From NCBI RefSeq assembly GCF_003143775.1, contig NZ_QFRJ01000003.1, positions 193,294 through 257,293 on the forward strand: a stretch of 64,000 nucleotides of DNA, written 5' to 3'. Positions 47,195-56,879 of this stretch are shown here, in pieces. A program made the translations under genes and the position numbers. The notes beneath the pieces are model-generated. The model searched no databases. It saw only the letters and a list, made by a program, of their open reading frames with translations, and was not told where the DNA came from. Position 1 is the first letter of the stretch, and the number at the start of each line of letters is the position of its first letter. This DNA is from Brumimicrobium oceani. GTDB lineage: Bacteria; Bacteroidota; Bacteroidia; Flavobacteriales_D; Crocinitomicaceae.

Positions 47195-47342
47195 ATGCTT
47201 GTCGGGAACTTTACCAGTTGTTTAATAAATTGCAATAGAAAATGGTTTTCTTTTAAGTTTGACAAAATCCTTCCATAGCTTAAAATCATAATTTTCAACA
47301 ATGATCAGGATGACAGTTGTGGGAGTTAGTGGGCAAACGAGA
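47195..47342 (+). repeat. MITE-like dispersed intergenic repeat, copy E
   Basis: Starts ATGCTTGTCGGGAACTTTAC, then CAGTTGTTTAATAAATTGCA, the AAAATGG block, and a hairpin region (CATAGCTTAAAAT...ATTTTCAACAATG) that has lost several pairs. It ends in ATCAGGATGACAGTTGTGGG and a short tail resembling that of copy B. It lacks the right terminal repeat. It lies in the 47005-47493 gap, in which nothing else is evident apart from the phoH promoter. Confidence 0.75.
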
Positions 47343-47493
47343 GGAAAAAAAAACATTCCAAATTGCCTCACCTCCGTGAGGTTTAGGATCAAATTACTTT
47401 ACTGCTCGAAATTCCCAGAACAACGCAACAATATTCTAAAAATTAAAGCTAATTTTGAATTTAATTGTTTCAATAAATTGCGTTTAAGTTAAT

Positions 47494-48354
47494 ATGAGCA
47501 TAATCACGCTTACAACAGACATGGGATTAAGTGACTACTACGTTGCTTCGCTGAAAGGAAGGCTTTTGAGCTTATCGCCAAATGTTCAAATTATCGATAT
47601 TTCTCATTTTATAAGTCCTTTTAAGATTACCCAAGCTGCTCATTTACTTAAAAGTTGTATTCGAGACTTCCCAGAAAACACTGTACATATTATAGGAGTA
47701 GATGCCGAACCATTGATTAATTTTAATCAACCAGAACAAAGTATTTATCCAACAATAGTAAAACATCAAGGACAATATTTTTTGGGTGCAGACAATGGTT
47801 TTTTCAGCCTGCTCATGGGGAATAAGAAAGCAGAAGGCATGTGGAGATTGGAGGATGTTCTTTCGCGTCCAGAATTAATGAATTTCCCAACAAAGAATAT
47901 CCTTGTTCCTGCTGCATGTAAAATTGTAGATGGTATCCCATTTGAAAATTTTTGTAGTCCAATTGAAAACATTCGTAAAGCAATTCCGCTGTCTCCGGTT
48001 ATTGATGGAGACACATTAAAAGGAGCTGTTTCATATATTGATCATTACGGAAACATCATTACCAACATTACAAAGAAGGACTTCCTACGCGTTGGAAAAA
48101 ATATTCCTTTTGTTATTTATTTCCGACAGAAAGAATACTATATCGATACCATTTCATTGGGTTACAACGAAGTTCCAGCGGGAGAAAAACTGGCTATTTT
48201 CAATGACAGTGGTTATTTAGAAATTGCAATTAACAAAGGAACACCCGAAAATGGTGGAGGCGCAAATTCCTTATTTGGACTGCGTCTTGGAGACATCATC
48301 AGAATTGAATTTACCCCACGTGGATCTCGCACAACAATCGATTCACTTTTCTAA
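47494..48354 (+). CDS. SAM hydrolase / SAM hydroxide adenosyltransferase (DUF62)
   Basis: 286 residues. Family signatures: ITLTTDMGLSDYYVASLKGR, DISHFISPFKITQAA, IGVDAEPL, YFLGADNGFFSLL and YIDHYGNIITNIT. These proteins share the fold of fluorinase and chlorinase, but most use water to split S-adenosylmethionine into adenosine and methionine. The long loop that marks true fluorinases is not apparent. It is followed 9 bp later by a small monooxygenase-like gene. Confidence 0.9.
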   Translation: MSIITLTTDMGLSDYYVASLKGRLLSLSPNVQIIDISHFISPFKITQAAHLLKSCIRDFPENTVHIIGVDAEPLINFNQPEQSIYPTIVKHQGQYFLGADNGFFSLLMGNKKAEGMWRLEDVLSRPELMNFPTKNILVPAACKIVDGIPFENFCSPIENIRKAIPLSPVIDGDTLKGAVSYIDHYGNIITNITKKDFLRVGKNIPFVIYFRQKEYYIDTISLGYNEVPAGEKLAIFNDSGYLEIAINKGTPENGGGANSLFGLRLGDIIRIEFTPRGSRTTIDSLF

Positions 48355-48363
48355 AATATACAA

Positions 48364-48666
48364 ATGACAAGATTAGTTAAGCTCACATTAAAAGAAGAAC
48401 ACGTCAACGATTTCATTGCGCATTTTGATACCGTAAAGGAAAAAATAAACGCTTTTCCAGGCTGTAAAGGAATGAAATTAATGAGAGATAAAAATTCACC
48501 AGGAATAGTTTTTACTTACAGTGAATGGAAAACGGAAAATGATTTAGAAAATTATAGAAATTCTGAATTATTTGCTTCCATATGGCCAACTGTAAAACTT
48601 TGGTTTGAGAAAAAAGCAGAAGCTTGGTCTACGGAGACTTATTTTGATGGCTTTGCAATCAAATAA
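48364..48666 (+). CDS. ABM-type (antibiotic biosynthesis monooxygenase) small protein
   Basis: 100 residues. The dimeric alpha/beta-barrel pattern MTRLVKLTLKEEHVNDFIAH, FPGCKGMKLMRD, FTYSEWKTENDLENYRNSEL and FASIWPTVKLWFEKKAEAWS is that of ABM domain proteins, some of which oxidise quinols or degrade haem. No specific substrate can be assigned. It is probably co-transcribed with the SAM hydrolase. Confidence 0.8.
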   Translation: MTRLVKLTLKEEHVNDFIAHFDTVKEKINAFPGCKGMKLMRDKNSPGIVFTYSEWKTENDLENYRNSELFASIWPTVKLWFEKKAEAWSTETYFDGFAIK

Positions 48667-48906
48667 ATAATATTAGCCCGAAATAGATGAATTTTAGCCT
48701 TGCTTTTTTTTCTTCTACTCAAGAAACAAGGGCCAGTCAAAAGCACTTCGAATTAAAGCAAAACTTTTTAATGTATTTCAGGTCAGAAGTTAATTTTGTC
48801 CGAACAATCAAAAGAAGTTTATTATCATTACAATTTTGACAATCTTTAGCAGTTATAAATCAAAATAAGCAAGAGAAGCATTATTTTTGACACAAATTTC
48901 ATAAAA

Positions 48907-49638
48907 ATGGGAGCACTTTATCTGAAGGAAATACGTAGTTTTTTAAGTTCTATTATTGGTTATGTGTTTATTCTTATTTTCATCGTAACCTGTTGGTTAT
49001 TTCTATGGATAATCAATGACGACTTTAATCTTCTAAATGGAGGCGTAGCGGATTTAATTCCGTTTTATAATTTAGCCCCTTTAATCTTGCTCATTTTAAT
49101 TCCTGCCATTACCATGCGTTCTTTCGCTGATGAAAGAAAAACTGGGACAATTGAACTACTTTACACTCGTCCCATTTCGGATTTTTCAATTTTAATGGCG
49201 AAATATTTAGCTGGTGTTACCCTAGTTGTAATTTCGCTTATTCCTACATTAACTTTTTATGTATCTATGCATTATTTAGGCGATCCTATTGGTGTAATGG
49301 ACCATGGTGCGGCCATCACCTCTTTTATAGGACTCATATTGCTGGGCGCTTCATTTGTAGCTATTGGAATTTTTGCAAGTACAATAACCAGTAATCAAAT
49401 TGTGGCTTTTATTTTCGCTATGTTCTTGTGTTGGTTCTCTTTTAGTGGATTGTCACTCTTAGGTTCTTATGCCACATTTGCAGGATTCGACAGCATAATC
49501 CGCTATGCCAGTTTAGACTATCATTATGATTCGATAAAAAAAGGAGTGATTATTTTAAGCGATATGGTCTACTTCTTCAGTGTAATCATTTTCTTTTTAT
49601 TCGCTTCACACAATATTTTAACTGCAATACGTAAATAA
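48907..49638 (+). CDS. gldF: Gliding motility ABC transporter permease GldF
   Basis: 243 residues with six membrane helices. It opens MGALYLKEIRSFLSSIIGYV and contains TMRSFADERKTGTIELLYTRPISDF, the ABC-2 permease signature of GldF. GldF and GldG form an ABC transporter with the ATPase GldA, required for gliding in Flavobacterium johnsoniae though absent or dispensable in some gliders. gldA is not in this window. A TATTTTTG -7-like box is at 48882-48889. gldG follows after 2 bp. Confidence 0.9.
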   Translation: MGALYLKEIRSFLSSIIGYVFILIFIVTCWLFLWIINDDFNLLNGGVADLIPFYNLAPLILLILIPAITMRSFADERKTGTIELLYTRPISDFSILMAKYLAGVTLVVISLIPTLTFYVSMHYLGDPIGVMDHGAAITSFIGLILLGASFVAIGIFASTITSNQIVAFIFAMFLCWFSFSGLSLLGSYATFAGFDSIIRYASLDYHYDSIKKGVIILSDMVYFFSVIIFFLFASHNILTAIRK

Positions 49639-49640
49639 TT

Positions 49641-51416
49641 ATGGCTAAAATAAAATTAAAGAGGGCTTCCAATAAAGCGTATTATGGAATTATTACTGCA
49701 ATTGCTTTAGCGGTTTTAATTCTTATCAACATTATCGTATCCTTTGTTGATTTTCGTGCAGATTTCACAGGAGATCAGCGCTATTCTCTTACAGATTCGA
49801 GTATAAACTTCTTGAAATCGGACACCATTCTTACGGATAAAATTCTATTCAAAATTTATTTAGAAGGAGAATTTCCAGCAGAAATTAAACGTTTGCAAAC
49901 AGCGGTTCGTGATAAATTAGATGAATTTAAATACTATGCTGGTGCAAAAATTCAATATGAATTTATTAATCCTAATAAGGGTTCAATCGAGGATCAGGAA
50001 GCGTTGAAAGAACAACTTTTCAATAAAGGACAAGGAATTCGCCCAATAGACATTACCTACAGAAGTCAAGGAGCATCAAACATAATTGAAATTTTCCCTG
50101 GGGCTATTGTAGAATATAGAGGAACAACAATTGACCATATTCGATTCCTTGAAGGAGGACAATACCGTTTGGATGCTAGACTCAACGACCTTGTTCAAAA
50201 AGGAATTAATAGCTTGGAATATAAATTCATGCGGGTTTTGGCCAAAGCAACACGAACAGAGAAGAAAAAGTTAGCTTTCGTTCATGGACATGGAGAACTA
50301 GGAATTCCTTATACTCAAGGAGCAAGAAGAAACATTGAAGATTCTTACCTTATAGATGATGTAATTATTGATGGCCAATTAAACGCACTAGATGTTTATG
50401 ATGGAATTATTATTGCCGAACCCAAAGAAAAGTTTAGTGGTAAAGACAAGTTTATCATTGATCAATATTTGATGCAAGGGGGAAACATAATGGTTTTTAA
50501 CAATCCACTAGAAATTAATAATGATACCATTCGCAGAACAGGAAAAACACATAGTGTAAGAAAAAGAACAGGTATTGGAGACTTACTTTTCGACTATGGA
50601 ATAAAGGTGAATGAAGACTTAGTGATTGATGCGAACTATGATGCCTTTGCAATGCCTGGAATACCCAAAGGATTTGTAAACTGGTATTTTTATGTGAGGG
50701 CATTAGGAACAGACCACCCTATTTCTAGCATGGTAAATCCGGTGAAATTGCCCTATGTTTCTAGTTTGCAATTTGTAGAGACGAAAAATAAAACGAAGCC
50801 TTCAGTAATTTTAACGAGCTCATCGAATTCTAAATCTTTTGGAAACGCTCCCCTCCTTTCTATCGCCATGGAAACTCAGTTTGGTGAAAACCCTATTTTC
50901 CAAGAAGACCCGAACAATAAAAACAATCGTTCTATGTTGGGAGGAATTGTAGAAGGAGAATTTGAATCGGCGTTTAAGAACAGAATTATCTCAACTTACT
51001 CGGATAATCCTGATGCTAAAATTTTAGATAAATCTATTGCACCAGGAAAAATCATGGTAGTTGGAAACGGTACTTTCTTTAAAAACACTTACTATGACTC
51101 CGTTGCTGTTCCAGAGGAAAATAGGTACAGATATGTTCCCAGGTTGCCGCGAGGTAGAGAAATCGATGAACTTTTTGCAGGAAGAACATTTGGAAATTTT
51201 GAATTTTTCGAAAATTGCGTTGATTACATGCTGGGCGAAAGCACCTTATTATCCATCAGAAGCAGAACGATTGACCTTCACCCAACAGACAAATTAAAAA
51301 TTGAAAAGCAAGGTGCGTTTTATAAATTCATCAATATTGCAATCCCTTTACTGTTTATTATCGTCATGGCTGTAGTTGTATTTGTAATACGCAGATATAA
51401 ATACGTGAAAAAATAA
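49641..51416 (+). CDS. gldG: Gliding motility ABC transporter auxiliary protein GldG
   Basis: 591 residues. One membrane helix near the N-terminus (about 15-37), a large outer domain (RYSLTDSSINFLKSDTIL; KKLAFVHGHGELGIPYTQGA; YLMQGGNIMVFNNPLEI), and a second helix near the C-terminus (about 560-583) before a basic tail. This is the GldG layout (ABC_transp_aux domain). It should act with GldF in the inner membrane. A third gene follows at 6 bp. Confidence 0.9.
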   Translation: MAKIKLKRASNKAYYGIITAIALAVLILINIIVSFVDFRADFTGDQRYSLTDSSINFLKSDTILTDKILFKIYLEGEFPAEIKRLQTAVRDKLDEFKYYAGAKIQYEFINPNKGSIEDQEALKEQLFNKGQGIRPIDITYRSQGASNIIEIFPGAIVEYRGTTIDHIRFLEGGQYRLDARLNDLVQKGINSLEYKFMRVLAKATRTEKKKLAFVHGHGELGIPYTQGARRNIEDSYLIDDVIIDGQLNALDVYDGIIIAEPKEKFSGKDKFIIDQYLMQGGNIMVFNNPLEINNDTIRRTGKTHSVRKRTGIGDLLFDYGIKVNEDLVIDANYDAFAMPGIPKGFVNWYFYVRALGTDHPISSMVNPVKLPYVSSLQFVETKNKTKPSVILTSSSNSKSFGNAPLLSIAMETQFGENPIFQEDPNNKNNRSMLGGIVEGEFESAFKNRIISTYSDNPDAKILDKSIAPGKIMVVGNGTFFKNTYYDSVAVPEENRYRYVPRLPRGREIDELFAGRTFGNFEFFENCVDYMLGESTLLSIRSRTIDLHPTDKLKIEKQGAFYKFINIAIPLLFIIVMAVVVFVIRRYKYVKK

Positions 51417-51422
51417 ATTATT

Positions 51423-52442
51423 ATGAAAAAGTTAATTGTTATTGTTTTAGGAGTCGCACTTATTGTCGGACTATCCTACATGGCTTTAAATTTAAAATCC
51501 AATTCTAAAGCCACAGACATTAGTCTAATTGCCTTTGCTGTTGAAGACACTTCCACAGTAAATAAAATTGAAATTTATGATTCCTACACTGATCAAAACT
51601 TTTCAGTTTCTAGAAATGATGAAGGAATTTGGGTTGGGGAGAACGGTGAATGTATTCAACAGAACATTATACAGATGATGTTGGAAACGATGAACAAAAT
51701 TACGTTGAAGGGCTATGTTCCGCAATCTGCAATGGCCAACATGAAGAAAAGACTTATGGCCAACCATAAAACAGTAAAAATTTACCAGAATGGTAAATGG
51801 GCGAAAACTTGGTATGTTGGACACTCTACTCAAGACCACATGGGAACACACATGTTGTTGGAAACGCCAGACATTAAAAGTGATAACCCTGTTATTATGG
51901 GGATGAAAGGCTTCTATGGAATTTTGGAACCACGATTTTTTGCAGACGCAAGAAGATTTGCTTGTATTGGACTATTTTCATACAAAAGTTCTGACCTAAA
52001 ACAAGTTGAAGTCATCAATCGTGTAGTTCCAGACAAGAGCTATTTGATAGAAATTAACAGTCCAGATGACATCAGTGTTACCACAAACGGAAAACCTGTT
52101 CAGAACATTAACAAGGATAATTTAACCTTCTATTTGAATGGTTTTGAGAATGTAAACTTTAACCAACCCAATTTTACGCTTTCGCCAGCTCAAATTGACA
52201 GTATAAAAGCAAGCACTCCAGACTACGAACTAAATATCACTGCAAAACAATCTTCATACAACTTAGATTTATACAGAAGATTAGACCCGGAATATGATAA
52301 AAAAGACACTTTGGCTTACGATCAAGATTATTTATGGGGAGTGAAATCTGATGGAGATTTGGTTAGGGTTCAGTACTATTCTGTTGGTCCATTGATCCAA
52401 GGAAAAACTGTTTTTGTGAATGAGTTTATAACAATTGAGTAA
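51423..52442 (+). CDS. GldFG-linked hypothetical protein, DUF4340-like
   Basis: 339 residues. An N-terminal signal-anchor (MKKLIVIVLGVALIVGLSYM) is followed by a soluble domain starting with KIEIYDSYTDQNFSVSRNDE and GIWVGENGE, and later YVPQSAMANMKKRLMANHKT and KTWYVGHSTQDHMGTHMLL. The pattern recalls DUF4340 proteins, which often sit beside GldG-type ABC auxiliary genes. It starts 6 bp after gldG, so it is likely the third member of that operon and may act with the transporter. No known enzymatic motif. Confidence 0.75.
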   Translation: MKKLIVIVLGVALIVGLSYMALNLKSNSKATDISLIAFAVEDTSTVNKIEIYDSYTDQNFSVSRNDEGIWVGENGECIQQNIIQMMLETMNKITLKGYVPQSAMANMKKRLMANHKTVKIYQNGKWAKTWYVGHSTQDHMGTHMLLETPDIKSDNPVIMGMKGFYGILEPRFFADARRFACIGLFSYKSSDLKQVEVINRVVPDKSYLIEINSPDDISVTTNGKPVQNINKDNLTFYLNGFENVNFNQPNFTLSPAQIDSIKASTPDYELNITAKQSSYNLDLYRRLDPEYDKKDTLAYDQDYLWGVKSDGDLVRVQYYSVGPLIQGKTVFVNEFITIE

Positions 52443-52593
52443 AAGTAATTAGAACAATTCCTCAATGAGGCCATAATTAAAAAGAGAACAATGTATTTCC
52501 TTTTAAAATAGGCCCTTGTTTGGTTAGAATTCGCAGGAAAGATTGAAAGATTAGAAAAAGGTTTTTAATGCTTTAAAATTGAGTGTAAAAAAC

Positions 52594-52601
52594 TATATTT
52601 G
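52594..52601 (+). promoter_or_regulatory. -7 box upstream of dnaN
   Basis: TATATTTG matches the Bacteroidota -7 consensus. The -33 position only offers TTTA at 52572-52575 (spacing 18), so the match is partial. dnaN starts 26 bases downstream. Confidence 0.45.
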
Positions 52602-52627
52602 TCGTTATAAATTTTAAGAAAGAAAAA

Positions 52628-53752
52628 ATGAATTTTGTAGTTTCAAGCTCAAGCTTATTAAAACACCTTCAAACAATCAGTGGTGTATTGACAACAAGTA
52701 ATACTTTGCCAATTTTGGACAATTTCTTATTTGAAATCAATGAAAAGACTTTAAGGGTTTCAGCATCTGATATTGAGACTACAATGAAAACCACTTTTGA
52801 AGTGGATGCCAACGAAACTGGAAAGATTTGTATTCCTGCGAAATTATTGTTGGATGTTCTTAAGAATTTACCAGACCAACCTTTGACTTTCACGATTAAC
52901 CCAGAAGGTTATGGTATCGAAATCACTTATACTAATGGAAAGTCTAAAATGGTAGGTTATAACGGTGATGATTTCCCTAAAGTGAGAGAAATAGAAAACA
53001 CAAATAGTACTCTTATTAAAGGTGAAGTTTTAGCCGACGCCATAAACAAAACTATATTTGCCACAGGAACTGATGATTTGCGTCCGGTAATGAGTGGTGT
53101 TTTTTGCCAATTTACAACAGATGACATGACATTTGTAGCAACAGATGCTCACAAATTGGTGAGGTACCGTCGTTCAGACTCCACTTCATCTGGAAATTCA
53201 TCTTTCATTCTTCCTAAGAAAGCATTAAACATGCTGAAAAACAATTTGGGTGGACAAGCGGATGCAGAAGTCAAGATTGAATTTAACGATTCAAACGCTG
53301 TATTTAATTTTAAAGACATCGAATTAACATGTCGTTTGATTGATGGGAAATATCCAAATTACGAAGCGGTAATTCCACAAGAGAATCCAAACGTATTAAC
53401 GGTAGATCGCGAATCTTTGCTAAGGTCCATTAAACGTGTATCTATTTTTGCCAACAAAACAACACATCAAGTTCAATTAAAAATTTCAGGGTCTGAACTA
53501 GCGATTTCAGCTGAAGACATTGATTTCTCTAATGAGGCAAAGGAGCGTTTAACTTGTAGTTATGACGGAACAGATATGGAAATTGGGTTCAATTCTCGAT
53601 TCATCATTGAAATGTTGAGTAATATATCATCAGATGAAATTAAATTGATGATGAGTCAACCCAATAGAGCTGGATTAATAGTTCCTGCAGTTCAAGAAAA
53701 TGAGCACGAAGACATTTTAATGCTGGTGATGCCAGTTATGGTGAATTCATAA
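52628..53752 (+). CDS. dnaN: DNA polymerase III beta sliding clamp
   Basis: 374 residues with the three repeated clamp domains. Opening MNFVVSSSSLLKHLQTISGV; TDDLRPVMSGVFCQF and ATDAHKLVRYRR in the middle domain; and a C-terminus ending ILMLVMPVMVNS. It forms the dimeric ring that tethers DNA polymerase. It has its own -7 box and is separate from the gld genes by 185 bp. Full length. Confidence 0.97.
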   Translation: MNFVVSSSSLLKHLQTISGVLTTSNTLPILDNFLFEINEKTLRVSASDIETTMKTTFEVDANETGKICIPAKLLLDVLKNLPDQPLTFTINPEGYGIEITYTNGKSKMVGYNGDDFPKVREIENTNSTLIKGEVLADAINKTIFATGTDDLRPVMSGVFCQFTTDDMTFVATDAHKLVRYRRSDSTSSGNSSFILPKKALNMLKNNLGGQADAEVKIEFNDSNAVFNFKDIELTCRLIDGKYPNYEAVIPQENPNVLTVDRESLLRSIKRVSIFANKTTHQVQLKISGSELAISAEDIDFSNEAKERLTCSYDGTDMEIGFNSRFIIEMLSNISSDEIKLMMSQPNRAGLIVPAVQENEHEDILMLVMPVMVNS

Positions 53753-53845
53753 ATCTATTTTTTTGGCATAAGGCTGACGTATACTTCACTTTATTCTTGA
53801 TTTTCGCATGAAATTTGCTATCTTTAGGTTGCACTAATTTTCATT

Positions 53846-54775
53846 ATGCTCAATCGTATGAATAATTTTTCTAAAGTATTATATGTCATTATAGGAAGTG
53901 TTTTTCTTTCTAGTTGCGGAAGCGCAGTAAATGCTCCTGTAAAAACAATCGAAGATCAAAAGGCTTCCCTGCATAAAACCATTGAAGAAACTGCTAAGGC
54001 CAATCATGTTTTAGAGGATTATCAATCACTTTCGTTCGGACAAATGAAGGTGTACAAACCAGAAACATTTGTTCGTTTAGACTCTATTTATGCCATCAAA
54101 CAAAACTATATAGAGGAGAATGACTTACGGGGATTAAGAAGCTCTGGAATTGAGGAATTAATTCCCATTTATCGAGAAGAAGCTCTCCTAGAATTAGATC
54201 AAGTTCAGTACGAAATAGAACATATCTATCAAACAGGCACTGGCGATTCAATACAAATACATAGTTCCTTTTTCCTTTTTGACCACAAAGACAGCTTAGT
54301 TTTAATTTCGCCATTCTATCATTTTAAAATAGCACCAAAATTCAAAGATTTATTCTATGCCTATCAATTCGACTATCACTTTGTTACCAACAGAAATCTA
54401 TACATTTCGGAAGCTGAGTGGGACTTTATTCGTTTTTTTAAAACCCGACAATTTGAATTAACAGGCACTTCAGCATTAGAAGCATTTATGCAACACACCA
54501 TGCGAGTTATGGAAGCGGCTAGAAAATCTGCCACAGTAGACTTCAGAAATTTGAGTAAACTCTTGGTCACTGATCATTTTAAAACCTTGGGCAAAGAAAT
54601 TATGATTGAAAAGTTTGGTAAGCTCATGGTTATTGAAGAAAATAATATTGTTATGAACTACGAGCTAAAAGTAGACTGGATAGATGAAACCATGGAAGGA
54701 ATGAATAAATCTACAGTCTTTAAATTTAGTCCCTATTTAGAAATTGAAGACATAAAAACCAATATCCCACAGTAG
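53846..54775 (+). CDS. Hypothetical lipoprotein
   Basis: 309 residues. The N-terminus MLNRMNNFSKVLYVIIGSVF followed by LSSCGS gives a good lipobox; the second Met (53858) may be the real start. The mature part is mixed helix and strand (EELIPIYREEALLELDQVQY; FEFDYHFVTN-like; VRVMEAARKSATVDFRNLSK) with no known domain. It lies between dnaN and the convergent comEC gene and appears monocistronic. A TATCTTTA near-match to a -7 box precedes it at about 53819. Confidence 0.7.
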   Translation: MLNRMNNFSKVLYVIIGSVFLSSCGSAVNAPVKTIEDQKASLHKTIEETAKANHVLEDYQSLSFGQMKVYKPETFVRLDSIYAIKQNYIEENDLRGLRSSGIEELIPIYREEALLELDQVQYEIEHIYQTGTGDSIQIHSSFFLFDHKDSLVLISPFYHFKIAPKFKDLFYAYQFDYHFVTNRNLYISEAEWDFIRFFKTRQFELTGTSALEAFMQHTMRVMEAARKSATVDFRNLSKLLVTDHFKTLGKEIMIEKFGKLMVIEENNIVMNYELKVDWIDETMEGMNKSTVFKFSPYLEIEDIKTNIPQ

Positions 54776-54798
54776 CCTTTGTCCCTAAGAAAAGAAAA

Positions 54799-56778
54799 TC
54801 AATCGGTATTTTTTATAATCAAAGCTTTTTGAGTTGTATTTTCATCAATAAAGTCACTTTCTAAATAAGGATTCCACGCTCCTTTAACTATGGATATTTT
54901 TTGATTTTTAGCGTTTTCAACCACCCGATCAGCTAAAAGAAAATGTTGATTGTGATAATTAACCAACCAGCCATTTTTCGTACTTCGAAAATATACATCT
55001 TTTTGCAAGCGCATTTCCTCGCCATCTACTAAGGGCAAGACTTCTGCTTTTAAACCCACCGTATTTTCATAAGCTTTCAAAAGAAAATCGATTTGCTTCT
55101 GAGTACTAGCGCTCGAATCATCGTAAATAAAGAACAGTTTTCTATTGGCTTTAAACACCACTGCTTTTTTGTAGTGATTCAAAACAATGAGCTCTTCTTT
55201 TGACTTATTATATTCACGATTTATAACTAAACTTAAGCCTAAGATGAAAAGTAAGACTATTCCAAATCGAAAGGCTTTTAGTTTTCTGCTTTGCCAAAAA
55301 TAAAAAGTTAAAGCTATGCACAAATACATCATTGTTACTTGAAAAACATTCGGCGTGAATCCAGTACTCACTTCACCAGGCAAGGAATTAATCCATTTTA
55401 TGAAAAGTGTAAGGGTGTCGTAAATAAAATTCACAAGATCAGCTAGAATATCTGAGAGATAAGGAACAGCATGAAAAATTAAAAAAACAACAACGCTTAT
55501 CAGAGCCACTGAGGCGAGAACCAGCAGACCTATATTCGTTAAAAAGAAATAGTTTGGGAATTGGTTAAAATAATACAAGGTCAAAGGAATTGTGCCGATT
55601 TGAGCTGCAATTCCGATTACCGTACCTTGCCAGAAAAAATTGAATACCTTATACCGGAAATATAGCAGTTTAACGATGGGTCCGTAAAAAAATGCAATGC
55701 CCAAAACCGCCAAGTAGGACAATTGGAAACCTATATCGAACAAATAAAGTGGATTAAAAATGAGTAAAAGCAAGGCGGAAGCAAAAATGGCTTGTAAACT
55801 AAAGAACTTCTTGCCCATTAACTGTCCGATGGCTAAAATAGAAAACATAGTAACCGCCCGGGCCACTGAGGCGGACATTCCTGTAAGAAAAGCAAAAGCC
55901 CAGATAAGAATTAGGGCAAAATAAAGATAGAGATTTCTTTTTCTTAGAGGTTTGATAAAAAAGAATATCCACTGAAGAAAGCCCAATAGAATACCAACAT
56001 GCATCCCCGAAACGGCTAAAACATGCATTGCGCCAGCGTTAGCAAAGTGATTTCTTTTTTCGATAGAAAGCTTTGACTTGTCACCCAAAGTTAAAGCAAC
56101 CACCAAACCTTGATTCTCTTCTGAAATATTTTCCTTTATGATGTTAACCAAATAAGCACGAGAACGTGACCAAAAACCAGAAAAACTGTTTACGAAGTCC
56201 AACTCTGTAATATTCTCATCGTCTAAAAAGCTAATTGTGCTTATTCCTTTTGCTTTCCAATACTTTACAGCATCAAACTCGCCTGGATTGTTCTTGTTTT
56301 TGATGACTTGCAAATCCGGTTGTAATAGAACCACACTACCTTCTGAAACTTTAGGTGAGCTGGTTTTTATATAGCAAAGCAACTCTCCTTGTGCGTATAC
56401 CTTTGCATGTGGCTTAATAATTTGCTGAATGGAAACAATGGCTTTATCATACTCCCCTTTTCCCTCTTGAAAATCAATTATTTGTCCTATCAACTGATCA
56501 TTCTCTAAATAAAGACCTTTAAAATCCTGTTCATAGGACACAGGCATCTTCAACTGATAGCCCAGCATACCGGACGAAAACAGTAAAAGCACAATGTTCC
56601 AATTGATCCATTTTCTGTAGAAGTAAACTTTCTGACTAAAAGTCAATAAAATAATTAATGTGAATAATAATGTTGCCCAAATGGTAAAAATCAACACCCA
56701 ATGAATATCGAGGAGATCGCCAAGAAAAATACCGATCAAAAACGCAGAAAGCGCTGCAAAGATTGAGCTTTTAATCAA
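54799..56778 (-). CDS. comEC: ComEC/Rec2 family DNA-uptake protein without metallo-lactamase domain
   Basis: 659 residues. An N-terminal helix cluster and DUF4131-like OB domain (LENDQLIGQIIDFQEG) are followed by the Competence domain: LVVALTLGDKSKLSIEKRNH, FANAGAMHVLAVSGMHVGIL, FLTGMSASVARAVTM and LYLFDIGFQLSYLAVLGI. The C-terminal about 150 residues do not contain the HxHxDH metallo-beta-lactamase domain of full ComEC. It should form the inner-membrane channel for single-stranded DNA. No in-frame ATG precedes the conserved region; the start appears to be TTG at 56778. Confidence 0.87.
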   Translation of the reverse strand: MIKSSIFAALSAFLIGIFLGDLLDIHWVLIFTIWATLLFTLIILLTFSQKVYFYRKWINWNIVLLLFSSGMLGYQLKMPVSYEQDFKGLYLENDQLIGQIIDFQEGKGEYDKAIVSIQQIIKPHAKVYAQGELLCYIKTSSPKVSEGSVVLLQPDLQVIKNKNNPGEFDAVKYWKAKGISTISFLDDENITELDFVNSFSGFWSRSRAYLVNIIKENISEENQGLVVALTLGDKSKLSIEKRNHFANAGAMHVLAVSGMHVGILLGFLQWIFFFIKPLRKRNLYLYFALILIWAFAFLTGMSASVARAVTMFSILAIGQLMGKKFFSLQAIFASALLLLIFNPLYLFDIGFQLSYLAVLGIAFFYGPIVKLLYFRYKVFNFFWQGTVIGIAAQIGTIPLTLYYFNQFPNYFFLTNIGLLVLASVALISVVVFLIFHAVPYLSDILADLVNFIYDTLTLFIKWINSLPGEVSTGFTPNVFQVTMMYLCIALTFYFWQSRKLKAFRFGIVLLFILGLSLVINREYNKSKEELIVLNHYKKAVVFKANRKLFFIYDDSSASTQKQIDFLLKAYENTVGLKAEVLPLVDGEEMRLQKDVYFRSTKNGWLVNYHNQHFLLADRVVENAKNQKISIVKGAWNPYLESDFIDENTTQKALIIKNTD

Positions 56779-56879
56779 AATGGTTAAATAATTTGTAGTG
56801 AACTGATGTTAAACTTAGGAAAATAATTGGAGATTGGAGGGGGGTGGAGGAGATTTTTTTTGGGTTGGGTGGGGAAAGG

